DNA of 64,000 nucleotides from the NCBI GenBank assembly GCA_963737225.1, contig CAVTSA010000015.1:1-64000 (forward strand), given 5' to 3'. Positions 32,772 through 41,370 of this stretch are shown here, piece after piece (the stretch's first letter is position 1; every line of letters starts with the position of its first letter). This DNA comes from CAVTSA01 sp963737225. GTDB lineage: Bacteria > Chloroflexota > Dormibacteria > Dormibacterales > Dormibacteraceae. Position numbers and translations under genes: made by a program. The notes beneath the pieces are model-generated. The model was not told the origin of the DNA. It did no database searches and worked only from the letters and a program-made list of their open reading frames with translations.

Positions 32772-34613
32772 TCACCAGCTCCACTGCTCCGGGAACACCA
32801 GGCCGAGCGGGCTTTGCGGCGCGAAGCCGTGGAGGCCGTTCGCGTACTCCGACATCGAGAACGGGAAGGTGGGTTGGTAGAGCACGGGTAGCTCCTTGGC
32901 GACGAACTGCTCATACGCCGTGAACGCGCTGGGGTCGTTCGAATCGACGCTCTGCTGGATGTCCTGGTCGAGTTCGGGGCTGGAGTAGCTCCCGGAATTG
33001 GACGCCGCGCCGGTCTGGAAAAGCGTGTCGCCGGTCGGGTAGAAGTCGGGTCCGTAGATCCAGCCCGCTCCCCAGTTCGCCATCGTCCAGTCGCAGGCCG
33101 AGGTGCCGGGTGTGCCGCACGCCGAGGTGTAGTTGGAGAGGATCGAGTCGAACGTCTCACCCCGCAGCGTGATCTGGATGCCGACCTGCGCCGCGTTCGA
33201 TTTCAGCGATTCCATCGCCGTGGTGATGGTCTGGACGCCCGTTGCGTAGGGCATCTCGAACGTCAGCTGCGTGCCGGCGGCAACCCCGGGCCCGCACTCG
33301 CCCGTGCTCGTCCCCGGCTTCGCGCACGTCGTGGTTCCGTTCGGGGTCACGTTCCACCCGTTGTCGCTGAGCAGGGACTTCGCCTTGGCGATGCTGAACG
33401 GGTAGAGGTTCGTCTTCTCGTCCGAGGACACCAGCGAGCTCGTCGGGACCAGCGGCACCGGACCCAGGGACTCCACGCCGTAGCCCTTGGCGGCCGACTT
33501 CAGAATCCCCTCCTGGTCGACCAGCGACTGCATCGCCTGGCGGAAGTAGAGCTGGTCCACGACCCCCGCCTGGGGACCGTCGAAGTTGTAGGGGATGTAG
33601 TTGAACTCGTAGAGGAGCCAGGGGGCGAGCGTGTAGTGGGAGGACAGCGGGTTCGGCCCCGCGGTCAGTGGCGCCGCGCCGGCGGGGTGCGGCTGGCTCA
33701 AGTCCTGGGTCGGAACGTACCCGGCGTCGAGCGTCTTCCCCGAGCTGAGGACGTTGAACTCCGCCGCGTCAGACGTGAAGGGCAGCATGTTGAACTCTTT
33801 CAGCTTCGCCTTGATCGGACCCGAATAGCTCGGGTTGGGGACCATCGAGACGTTTCCGTCGGAGTTGAAGGACTTGAGCTTCCAGGGCCCGTCGACGACT
33901 GTCCACAGCGGGCTGGTGGTGTACGTCGACAGGGCCTTGGCGGCGGTCGACAGGTAGCTGTACACCGCGGTGCAGTCGCTGACGTTGGTGTCGCAGTCAC
34001 TCGACTGGCCGGGACCGGTCATGTCCCAGGCCGCGGGGAACGGCGTCACCTGGCTCAGCTCGTTGTAGAGAAACCAGTGCTGGTTGTACGCCTGGTTCAA
34101 GGTGAGGACCAGGGTGGTCGGGTTCGGTGCCTGTGCCGAGACAATGTCGTCGGGGAAGCCTCCCGGCACGTAGTTGGCGTCATTCGCCTTCTCGGCTTTG
34201 TACATGTTGATGTCGAAGACCGCGTCCGAGGCCGTGACCGGCTGGCCGTTCGACCACTGGTAGGGCTTCATGGTGATCGTCACCGTGGTGCCGTCGGCGC
34301 TGTAGGACGGGAGCTGGGCGATGCTCCGCTGTTCGTCGACGTCGGCGTTGCCGTTGTCTCCGAACGTGTAGAGATTCAGGTACAGCAGGCCCAGCTCGAT
34401 GTTGTTGGTGCCGTTGGTCCCGATCTGGGGATATGGCCAGATCCAGTTCGGAGCCTGGCCCGGCTGCTCCGCCCAGGACACCGAGTCGGTCGCCTCCCCT
34501 GGAGAGTGGGACGTTCCCGAGCTTCCGCCGCAGGCCGCGATCAGCATCGCGACGATCACGACCAGACCGGCCATTGCCGCGCTCAGGCGGCCTTTACCCG
34601 TCAACCGCTCCAT
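32772..34613 (-). CDS. Peptide/oligopeptide ABC transporter substrate-binding lipoprotein
   Basis: A 613-residue extracytoplasmic protein of solute-binding family 5. The signal is of lipoprotein type: MERLTGKGRLSAAMAGLVVI leads to the lipobox LIAAC. The body shows the family's YQWSNGQPVTASDAVFDINM, WKLKSFNSDGNVSMVPNPSY and LYFRQAMQSLVDQEGILKSA. Permease and ATPase genes are not next to it, so the transport unit is incomplete here or it uses components elsewhere. It binds a peptide or similar ligand; which one cannot be told. Confidence 0.92.
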   Translation of the reverse strand: MERLTGKGRLSAAMAGLVVIVAMLIAACGGSSGTSHSPGEATDSVSWAEQPGQAPNWIWPYPQIGTNGTNNIELGLLYLNLYTFGDNGNADVDEQRSIAQLPSYSADGTTVTITMKPYQWSNGQPVTASDAVFDINMYKAEKANDANYVPGGFPDDIVSAQAPNPTTLVLTLNQAYNQHWFLYNELSQVTPFPAAWDMTGPGQSSDCDTNVSDCTAVYSYLSTAAKALSTYTTSPLWTVVDGPWKLKSFNSDGNVSMVPNPSYSGPIKAKLKEFNMLPFTSDAAEFNVLSSGKTLDAGYVPTQDLSQPHPAGAAPLTAGPNPLSSHYTLAPWLLYEFNYIPYNFDGPQAGVVDQLYFRQAMQSLVDQEGILKSAAKGYGVESLGPVPLVPTSSLVSSDEKTNLYPFSIAKAKSLLSDNGWNVTPNGTTTCAKPGTSTGECGPGVAAGTQLTFEMPYATGVQTITTAMESLKSNAAQVGIQITLRGETFDSILSNYTSACGTPGTSACDWTMANWGAGWIYGPDFYPTGDTLFQTGAASNSGSYSSPELDQDIQQSVDSNDPSAFTAYEQFVAKELPVLYQPTFPFSMSEYANGLHGFAPQSPLGLVFPEQWSW

Positions 34614-34827
34614 GTACGGCTTCCTCCTCTCTCACGCGCTCACGCTCACGCGCGGGGCGGGACCCCGCTCCCCTCCCCGAAAGGACGATCGTAATCGCTT
34701 CTCAGCGACCGAGCGGGCCCGGCGCCGGTTCAAATGTAAATTGTTTTTGTGGGGTACCCAAACTTTCTGTCAGGTGATCTGTGGTCGTTGAGTGCGAGCC
34801 GTAGATGTGAGGCGAATCCAGCACGAT

Positions 34828-34845
34828 CATGCTAGTACCGGCATG
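34828..34845. promoter_or_regulatory. Imperfect 18 bp palindrome ahead of a TetR gene
   Basis: CATGCTAGTACCGGCATG matches its own reverse complement at 14 of 18 positions, with perfect CATGC/GCATG ends and GTAC centre. It lies 14 bases before the TetR start and is its likely operator. Confidence 0.45.
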
Positions 34846-34859
34846 TTAGATTGGCCGGC

Positions 34860-35465
34860 GTGCCGAAGGAAGTCGATCACGACGCGCGCCGCCGGGAGCT
34901 GGCCGACTCGGCGATCCGGGTGATCGCCCGCGAGGGCCTGGCCGCGACCACGTTGGCGATGGTCGCCGCTGAGTCGGGGTGGTCGATCGGCTCCATCCGC
35001 CACTACTTCCCGACCAAGAACGGTCTCATCGAGTCGGCGCTCTGGCGGGTGGGCGAGAGAGTGGACGAGCGGATCCGGCGTCGCACCGCGGGGGGCATGA
35101 GGCTCGCGGACCTGCGGACCGCGGCTGTCGAGCTGCTGCCTTTGGACGCCGCCGGCCGCGAGGAGTCGCGGGTCTGGCTCGCGTTCGCCGCCCAGGCCGC
35201 CGTCGAGCCGGAGCTCGCGGCGGCGGCGCACGATGCGGCTCGGCGCTTGCAGGGACCGCTCGCCGACCGCTTCCGGGCGGCAGCCGAGTCCGGCGAGCTG
35301 CGCCCCGACATCGATCCCGAACACGAAGCCGACCGCCTGCGCGTACTGCGCGACGGTCTCGACCTGCAGCTGCTGACGGTCCCCCGGCGCAGCTCCAAGA
35401 AGTGGGCGCTCCGGATTCTCGACGAGCACCTGGCAGGGCTGACGCCGGTGCCGGGAAACGCCTGA
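34860..35465 (+). CDS. TetR-family transcriptional regulator
   Basis: A 201-residue regulator: HTH at residues about 8-55 (DHDARRRELADSAIRVIARE, TTLAMVAAESGWSIGSIRHY with the following FPTKNGL) and a helical ligand domain ending KKWALRILDEHLAGL. I prefer the GTG at 34860 (VPKEVDHD) to the TTG at 34851. The regulator is divergent from the ABC binding-protein gene, which it may control. Confidence 0.85.
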   Translation: MPKEVDHDARRRELADSAIRVIAREGLAATTLAMVAAESGWSIGSIRHYFPTKNGLIESALWRVGERVDERIRRRTAGGMRLADLRTAAVELLPLDAAGREESRVWLAFAAQAAVEPELAAAAHDAARRLQGPLADRFRAAAESGELRPDIDPEHEADRLRVLRDGLDLQLLTVPRRSSKKWALRILDEHLAGLTPVPGNA

Positions 35466-35597
35466 CGCCCGGACACCGTGCGTGCCGCCCGGCAGCTGAA
35501 ATGAGCAGTTTTGGAGCAGCGCAATCGCCGGGGCAACCCTAGCCTGAACGTCACGGACCGGCCGGCCCGAAGTGACCTCAGCAGGTGAAGCGAAAGG

Positions 35598-35933
35598 ATG
35601 AACAACGGAATGTGCTTCCTCGTGTACCCCGCCCGGGACATGGAACCGGCCAAGCGGCTCTTTCAGGCGGTGCTCGGCGCCGCGCCCTACGTCGAGACGG
35701 CCTCATCGGCGGGCTTTCGGGCGGGCGATCTCGAAGACGGACTCGACCCCCACGGCTCGAGCGGCGGTCCGGTCGCCTACTGGGCGGTGCAGGACATCCG
35801 GGCGAGCCTGCAGCAGCTTCTGGGCGCCGGCGCCGAGCTGGTGCAGGACGTCCGAAGCCTGGGGGCCGGGCGCCAGGTCGCTCAGGTCCGGGACGCCCAG
35901 GGCAGCACGATAGGGATCCTGCAGGACTCCTGA
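35598..35933 (+). CDS. VOC (glyoxalase-like) superfamily protein
   Basis: A 111-residue single-domain protein: MCFLVYPARDMEPAKRLFQA, VAYWAVQDIRASLQQLLGAG and AQVRDAQGSTIGILQDS give one half-site of a vicinal-oxygen-chelate fold. GAAAGG directly precedes the ATG. The substrate is unknown; it may dimerise to form the active site. Confidence 0.8.
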   Translation: MNNGMCFLVYPARDMEPAKRLFQAVLGAAPYVETASSAGFRAGDLEDGLDPHGSSGGPVAYWAVQDIRASLQQLLGAGAELVQDVRSLGAGRQVAQVRDAQGSTIGILQDS

Positions 35934-36102
35934 GTCGCGGCGACGGGGCCGCCTCAGCGCCCGCCTGCCGCGTGGCCGATCAGATCGATCGCGGCCTGGC
36001 GGGCGGGTGCGACCGGCGGCCGTCGGTGCCGCCGATCACGACGGGCACTTCACATGCAAGCTCGAGCGCTCGGCATTACCTGACCCGAGGGTCCTGTGCG
36101 CC

Positions 36103-36234
36103 GCGTTGCGCCGTCCGCCCTTCGCGACCGTCTTCCCCGGCCACCTGGTTTCGACGCTGGGCGATGGCATGGCTGTCGTCGCGATCCCGTGGACGGCCAT
36201 CTCCCTCGCGCACGGGCGACGTTCCTGCATCTGA
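36103..36234 (+). pseudogene. N-terminal fragment of an MFS transporter
   Basis: The frame reads ALRRPPFATVFPGHLVSTLG and DGMAVVAIPWTAISLAHG, the first helix of MFS permeases (LRNxxFARxxxGxxxSxLGDGM), then ends in RRSCI and a stop. The other eleven helices are missing. Confidence 0.5.
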
Positions 36235-36256
36235 TGTGTCGCCGCCCTGGTAACGG

Positions 36257-37237
36257 CTACCCGGCGACCGCCAGTGCCGCCCCGAAACGCCCCTCTTCGT
36301 CCGTGTACCAGTGACGGAGAACGAGGCCGGCGGCCTCCAGCGATTCGCGGACGGTCGTCTCGGTGAACTTCGTCGAGATCTCGGTGTGAAGGCATTCCCC
36401 GGCCTCGAACACCACGCTCAGACCGGCATCCGGCACCTCGACCACCTGGTGTCGGCGTGACTTCAGGTGCAGCTCGACACGCTGCAAGTCCTCGTCGTAG
36501 TAGGCGACGTGGTCGAACTGGTCGAGGTCGAAGTTCGCTCGCAGCTCCCGATTCAGGAAGGACAGGACGTTGCGGTTGAACGCGGCGGTGACGCCCTGCG
36601 CGTCGTTGTAGGCGGCGTTCAGCACGTCCACGCTCTTCACCAGGTCGACCCCCAGCAGGAACGCGTCGTCCGGCTGGAGCAGCGTGCGTACCTGCCGGAG
36701 GAACACCACCCGCTCGTCCGGTTCCAGGTTGCCGATCGTGCTGCCGAGGAACAGCACCAGCTGCCGGCCCAGGCGTGGGATGGCGGCCAGGTGCTCCTCG
36801 AAGTCGCCCACCATCCCGTAGACGTGAAGGCCGGGGAACCGGCTCACCAGGTCTCCCGACGCCGTCCGCACCGCCTCCTCGCTGATGTCGAACGGGACGA
36901 AGGACTGCCCCCAACCGAGCCGCCGCGCCGGCTCGATGAGCAGGCTGGTCTTGCGGCAGGACCCGGCGCCGATCTCGACCAGCGAGAGCGGCTCCGTGAC
37001 CCGGACGATCTCCTCGGCGTGACGGCGGAGCAACGCCTCCTCGGCCCGGGTCACGTAGTACTCGGGCAGGTCGGTGATGGCCTCGAACAGCTCGCAGCCG
37101 CGGTCGTCGTAGAGATAGCGGGAGGGAAGGTGCTTGGGACTGTCGGTGAGCCCCCGGCGCACGTCCTCGATCAGGACCCGGCGCCGGTCCACCCCGATGT
37201 GGTGGAGGGCCAGCGTGATCGGTGCCTCGAGTGTCAT
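36257..37237 (-). CDS. egtD: L-histidine N-alpha-methyltransferase EgtD
   Basis: A 326-residue methyltransferase. Family blocks are LTDSPKHLPSRYLYDDRGCE, LFEAITDLPEYYVTRAEEAL, LVEIGAGSCRKTSLLIE, FLGSTIGNLEPDE and DLVKSVDVLNAAYNDAQGVT. EgtD makes hercynine (trimethylhistidine), the first step of ergothioneine synthesis. Its start overlaps the stop of egtB (TGATG), so the two are coupled. It is complete. EgtA, EgtC and EgtE genes are not in the window. Confidence 0.95.
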   Translation of the reverse strand: MTLEAPITLALHHIGVDRRRVLIEDVRRGLTDSPKHLPSRYLYDDRGCELFEAITDLPEYYVTRAEEALLRRHAEEIVRVTEPLSLVEIGAGSCRKTSLLIEPARRLGWGQSFVPFDISEEAVRTASGDLVSRFPGLHVYGMVGDFEEHLAAIPRLGRQLVLFLGSTIGNLEPDERVVFLRQVRTLLQPDDAFLLGVDLVKSVDVLNAAYNDAQGVTAAFNRNVLSFLNRELRANFDLDQFDHVAYYDEDLQRVELHLKSRRHQVVEVPDAGLSVVFEAGECLHTEISTKFTETTVRESLEAAGLVLRHWYTDEEGRFGAALAVAG

Positions 37238-38530
37238 CACGCCTCCGCCGCGCAGCGGAAGCCGGCGAAGATCGGCCGCTTGATCGGCGAGTCCCAGTTC
37301 CTGAAGGTCGCGCGTGCGACGCTCGGGTTGGTCGCCCAGGAACCGCCGCGAAGCACCTTGAACCCGGCGCCGAAGAAGGGCTGCGAGTACTCCTCGTACG
37401 GGAAGGTGCGGAACCCGGGGTAAGGCGCGAAATCGCTCGACGTCCACTCCCAGACGTCTCCCAGCATCTGCTCGCAGCCGAGCGGGCTCGCCCCCTCCGG
37501 GTAGGCACCGACCGCGGCCGGGTGAAACCGCCACCGCCCCAGGTTGGCCCGGTCTCCGTTCGGCGCGTTCTCCCCCCACGGGAACCTGCGCATGCTTCCG
37601 GTGGCGGGGTCCCAGCCTGCCGCCACCTCCCATTCGAACTCGGTCGGCAGCCGTTTGCCGGCCCAGCGGGCGAACGCGTCGGCCTCGAAGTAGCAGACGT
37701 GCGCCACCGGCTCCTCAGCCGGCGGTGGAGCCGAGACGCCGAAGCGATCCACCACCCAACCTCCGTCGCGCCGCGACCAGTACTCCGGCGCCTCGATGCC
37801 GAACGTCATCGCCCAGTCCCAGCCGCCGGGTGACCAGAGCTCCTGCCGGGTGTACCCGCCATCCTCCATGAACTGCGCGTACTCCCCGTTGGTGACGGGG
37901 AAGCGGTCGATGCGAAAGGCGTCGAGCTCGACCTCGTGACGTGGCTTCTCGTTGTCGTAGGGCTCGTACGCGTCGGACCCGATGGGGTAGCTTCCGGCCG
38001 GCACCCGCACCATCTCTCGACCGGCGGAGCGACCGGGCGGTGTCGGCGGCAGCTCGGTCAGGTAGCCGCCAGGGAGCAGCTGGAGGGTCTGGCAGATCGT
38101 CTCCTGATGCTGACGCTCGTGCTGAATGACCAGGTCGTACACGAAGCCATTGCGCAGGAGCTCGTGGTTGGGCTCGCGCGGGTCGGAGAGGTCCAGCTCC
38201 TCGAGCAGGGTGAGGGCGCGGGTGCGGACATCGTCCAGGTACGCCAGAGTCTGCGCCCGGTCCATCAGCTTGAGCCGGCGCCGTGCATGGCGGGGGTTCT
38301 CGACGGCGTTGTAGGTGTGCAGCAGGTCCTCGTCGACCTGCTGACCGCCGGACAGGTTCTGGACCAGCCACAGCTCTTCGAACACGCCGATGTGCGCGTA
38401 GTCCCAGCACCAGCGGGCTGAGCAGGGCATCGTGCTGGGTCGTCAACCGCTCGTCGTCGACCGGGGTCAGCAGGCGATGGGTGTCCTGCCGCGCCTCCCC
38501 AAGCTGGGTCGCGATCTGCTTGTCGTTCAT
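37237..38530 (-). pseudogene. egtB: Hercynine oxygenase EgtB, one frameshift near the N-terminus
   Basis: From ATG 38530 (GGAGG seven bases upstream) the frame gives MNDKQIATQLGEARQDTHRL, LTTQHDALLSPLV, then an extra C near 38415 shifts it. The other frame carries on from WDYAHIGVFEELWLVQNL to 37237. The protein has the DinB iron site (DYAHIG and HERQHQET, an H-x3-H-x-E word) and an FGE-sulfatase domain (VPAGSYPIGSDAY, RLPTEFEWEVAAGW, LRGGSW). It joins hercynine and a cysteine or gamma-glutamylcysteine sulfur. One base removed restores the whole gene, and egtD is intact, so an assembly error is as likely as real loss. Confidence 0.88.
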
Positions 38531-38707
38531 CCGGTGCCTCCGAACGTGTCTGAAAGGCGGCGACGCGATTCGACAGTCGAAACCGGCAAGCCCCGGCGGG
38601 CCGGCACCATGACGACAATACGGATTCCGGACAACCGTCGATGAACTGAGATCGTGGCCCGCCGTCCCCCACGGACGACGCGCAGACGTCCCGCGCGGTA
38701 CCGGCCG

Positions 38708-39334
38708 TCAGGGCACGGACCCCGACCAGTCGAGCGCGCGCAGCACGTGATCGATGACGGACGCTGAGTAGGCGGGGGGGAAGTCGCGGTGCGCGATGAG
38801 GCGACGGTAGAACGCGGGGCCGGCGAGCAGGTCGACCGCGACCTCGAGATTCGCGCCGGCCGGGATCTCCCCGCGGCCTTGAGCCGCCCGCAGTACGTCG
38901 AGGCCGAGCAAGCGGCGCCGCTCGGTCAGGTCGAAGTGGACCGCGGCCAGCGCGGGTTCCCGCTCCGCCGCGTCGACGACGGCGGCCAGGAGCCGGGCAA
39001 ACGGCCCTCGCAGGAGGAGGGCCTCCTGTGCCTGCAGCAGTTCCGTGAGGTCGCGCCGCAAGTCGCCGGTCGCGGGTGGATCGACGGGCGGGAAGGCGAG
39101 GTCCATCGCGTCCACCAGCAGATCGGTCCGTGATCTCCAGTGCCGGTAGACGGTGGCCTTGCTGGCGCGCGCTTGCTCGGCGACGGCCTCCATCGTGAAG
39201 CCGGCCATCCCCCGCTCCGCCAGGACCTCGAGCGCGGCCCGCAGCACCCGCTCCCGGGCGTGCCTGCCGCGAGGAACGGGTATCCGGAGTGATGGTTCTC
39301 CGAACGCCTGAGAGGAGCTTGACGAGTCCTCCAT
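38708..39334 (-). CDS. TetR/AcrR-family regulator
   Basis: A 208-residue regulator with the HTH MAGFTMEAVAEQARASKATV then YRHWRSRTDLLVDAMD, and a C-terminal domain of the TetR_C_16 kind (AGPAFYRRLIAHRDFPPAYS). It is divergent from a DoxX-like membrane protein gene with only 20 bases between the starts, so it probably represses that gene. Confidence 0.87.
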   Translation of the reverse strand: MEDSSSSSQAFGEPSLRIPVPRGRHARERVLRAALEVLAERGMAGFTMEAVAEQARASKATVYRHWRSRTDLLVDAMDLAFPPVDPPATGDLRRDLTELLQAQEALLLRGPFARLLAAVVDAAEREPALAAVHFDLTERRRLLGLDVLRAAQGRGEIPAGANLEVAVDLLAGPAFYRRLIAHRDFPPAYSASVIDHVLRALDWSGSVP

Positions 39335-39354
39335 CGAAACAGTAATGTACTCTT

Positions 39355-39789
39355 ATGCATCGGAACGGGATCGGATCGATACGATTCCTTGGTGGGCTCC
39401 GCGGCGGTTACCCGGTGCGGCCACGGCTGCGGGCGATCGCGTACTGGACGGCGACCGTGGTGATCGCCGCCGAGTTCGCCACCGGCGGCGTCTCCGACAT
39501 CTTTCACCTGCCTCCTTTCGGCCCGGCTCTGGTCCAGCTTGGTTACCCGGCGTACGTCGGGGCCATCCTCGGGACCTGGAAGCTGCTGGGCACGGCGACG
39601 GTTCTGGCGCCCGGTCTGCCTCGACTCAAGGAGTGGGCGTACGCGGGGATGATCTTCGACCTGACCGGCGCGGGGGCCTCCTACCTGGCCACCGGCGGCG
39701 GCGCGGGCGACATCGCGGTGCCCGTGGTCTTCATCGTGTTCGTCGTGGCCTCCTGGGCCCTGCGACCGGCTTCACGCGGGTTCGGGTGA
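39355..39789 (+). CDS. DoxX-like membrane protein
   Basis: A 144-residue protein with four hydrophobic helices. RAIAYWTATVVIAAEFATGG, LGYPAYVGAILGTWKLLGTA and EWAYAGMIFDLTGAGASYLA are the DoxX-like family words. The first 20 residues are not conserved; a GTG at 39415 may be the true start. The role of these proteins is poorly known (quinone or redox-linked). It is divergent from the TetR gene. Confidence 0.8.
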   Translation: MHRNGIGSIRFLGGLRGGYPVRPRLRAIAYWTATVVIAAEFATGGVSDIFHLPPFGPALVQLGYPAYVGAILGTWKLLGTATVLAPGLPRLKEWAYAGMIFDLTGAGASYLATGGGAGDIAVPVVFIVFVVASWALRPASRGFG

Positions 39790-39861
39790 TCGCCTCCGGC
39801 CCGGAAGCCCGCATGCCTCTCTCCGGCGTGCCGGTCCGGTTCCGGCGTTGTCTGCCAAGCT

Positions 39862-40389
39862 GTGCGGGTGCGATGGCTCTACCTGCTGCGTCACGCGAAG
39901 TCGAGCTGGGACACCCCTGACCTCGCCGACATCGATCGACCACTGGCGGGCCGCGGGCGGCGCGACGCGGAGGCGATGGCCGCGTACCTGGACCGGCAAA
40001 ACATCGTCCCCGCGCTCGTCCTCTGCTCGCCCGCACGCCGCACCCGGCAAACCTTGAAGCCGCTCAGAAAGGGGCTGGCAGGGAGCTCCATCGTGTTCGA
40101 CGACGCGCTCTACGGGGCGTCCGCGGATCAGCTGCTGCAGCGCGTCCAGGAGGTCGAGGACGGCGTCGAGTCGGCGATGTTGATCGCCCACGAACCCGGC
40201 ATCCGGGAGCTCGGGCTTCTGCTGGCCGGGAAGGGCGACCGAGCGGCCCACGCGCGCCTGGAGGAGAAATTTCCGACCGGCGCTCTGGCGGCTCTGGCCC
40301 TTCCCTCCGAGCACTGGAGCGCGATCGCACCTGGGGACGCGGAGCTGTGCTGGTTCGTCAGGCCCAGAGACCTTCGGGACGCGGCCTGA
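39862..40389 (+). CDS. SixA-like histidine phosphatase
   Basis: A 175-residue phosphatase of the histidine-acid branch. The RHG motif is LYLLRHAKSSW near residue 10; PALVLCSPARRTRQT near 50 and LIAHEPGIRELGLLLAG near 112 (second catalytic His) follow. SixA removes phosphate from phosphohistidine domains of signalling proteins. The GTG start at 39862 opens VRVRWLYLLRHA. The gene ends 30 bases before a palindromic repeat and a convergent methyltransferase. Confidence 0.88.
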   Translation: MRVRWLYLLRHAKSSWDTPDLADIDRPLAGRGRRDAEAMAAYLDRQNIVPALVLCSPARRTRQTLKPLRKGLAGSSIVFDDALYGASADQLLQRVQEVEDGVESAMLIAHEPGIRELGLLLAGKGDRAAHARLEEKFPTGALAALALPSEHWSAIAPGDAELCWFVRPRDLRDAA

Positions 40390-40420
40390 AGGCGCGGCGC
40401 CGCCGGCGGCGAGAAGCGGC

Positions 40421-40476
40421 GATTGGTGCACCAACTGCCCTCTCTCGTGCCCCGAAATGGGCGATTGGTGCACCAG
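40421..40476. repeat. Paired TTGGTGCACCA palindromes, locus 1
   Basis: TTGGTGCACCAA at 40423-40434 is a perfect palindrome; TTGGTGCACCAG follows at 40465-40476, 42 bases later. Both are preceded by CGA (CGATTGGTGCACCA), so they are also direct repeats. The pair lies between convergent genes. The same arrangement recurs at 58452-58501. Confidence 0.75.
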
Positions 40477-40517
40477 CGCCCCCCTTCGCGGCGAGGCACG
40501 CGCGCCAGGTCGCGGGT

Positions 40518-41274
40518 TCAGCGCACTGCCGCGAGGATGCGGTCGTCGCCCAGCTGCCAGACCACGGCGGCCTCGGAGAATCCGGCGGCCATCAGGCGGC
40601 GGACGTGCTCCTGGTCGTCGATCGCCTGCCCGCGCCGATGATGGCGGTGCTGGAGATGGTCCCGCTCCTCGAACGCAGCGGAGAACGCGGGATCGGCGCC
40701 GATCGCCTCCCACCACGCCTCCCAGGTCTGCCCTGCGACCAGCGGTCGGGTGCGCCGGCCCCGGATGAACATGGCCAGGCCTGATGCCACGGTCCTCGAG
40801 TCGTGGCTGGGCGGGAAAGTGGGCGTGGTCCCCGTCCAGCAGCACCCCGCCGGGCTGGAGAAGGCCGGCCAGATCGCCGTACAGGCGGGTCACGCCGTCG
40901 AGGTCCAGCCAGTGCAGCGCCGTTGTCGAGAGCGCCGCCGCCGGCGCCTCCTCGAGTCCGAGCCGTTCGATCCAACCGGGCGCCGAAAGGTCGGCGGTGA
41001 CGAAGCGAAGCCGCGGCTCGGCGGCGTACGCCTCACGCCCGATCTTGAGCAGCACCGGGTCGAGGTCGACGCCGATCACCCTGGCCGACGGAAAGCGCCT
41101 GAGCAGCCGGGCGGAGAGAGATCCCGGGCCGCAGCCGAGGTCGAGGACGGTCATCGGACCATCGCCGGCGAGGAGCGCCACCACCTTGAACATGATCTGA
41201 AACCGCTCCTCGCGGTCCGGCATGAACTGATCCTGCTGGGCTTCCCAGCTCTCGATCCAGGTCCCGGTCGCCAT
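40518..41274 (-). pseudogene. Class I SAM methyltransferase, one frameshift
   Basis: From ATG 41274 the frame gives TWIESWEAQQDQFMPDREER, MTVLDLGCGPGSLSARLL (SAM site), VIGVDLDPVLL and LSTTALHWLDLDGVTRLYGD up to LLDGDHAHFPA. An extra C in a CCCGCCC run near 40812 shifts the frame; the rest continues as SGLAMFIRGRRTRPLVAGQT, WEAWWEAIGADPAFSAAFEE to ILAAVR at 40518. Deleting one base gives about 250 residues, normal for the type-11/12 family. Substrate unknown. Possible assembly error. Confidence 0.8.
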
Positions 41275-41317
41275 CGTCACGGGCCTAGTTTGGCCGAGTT
41301 CCGAGCCCCAGGACGAA

Positions 41318-41347
41318 ACGGAGGCCCAGGTCTCCCCGGGCCTCCGT
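41318..41347. terminator. Terminator-like hairpin behind the APC transporter gene
   Basis: ACGGAGGCCC and GGGCCTCCGT make a perfect 10 bp stem with a 10 base loop, 24 bases past the minus-strand stop at 41371. There is no T-run, as often in GC-rich genomes. Confidence 0.65.
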
Positions 41348-41370
41348 CGGTCGAACCAGGCTCAGATCGG

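Noticed and set aside
40421..40476. TTGGTGCACCA pair as ends of a small transposable element
   Set aside because: The two palindromes are only about 40 bases apart, with no target duplication; more likely a regulatory or terminator-type repeat.
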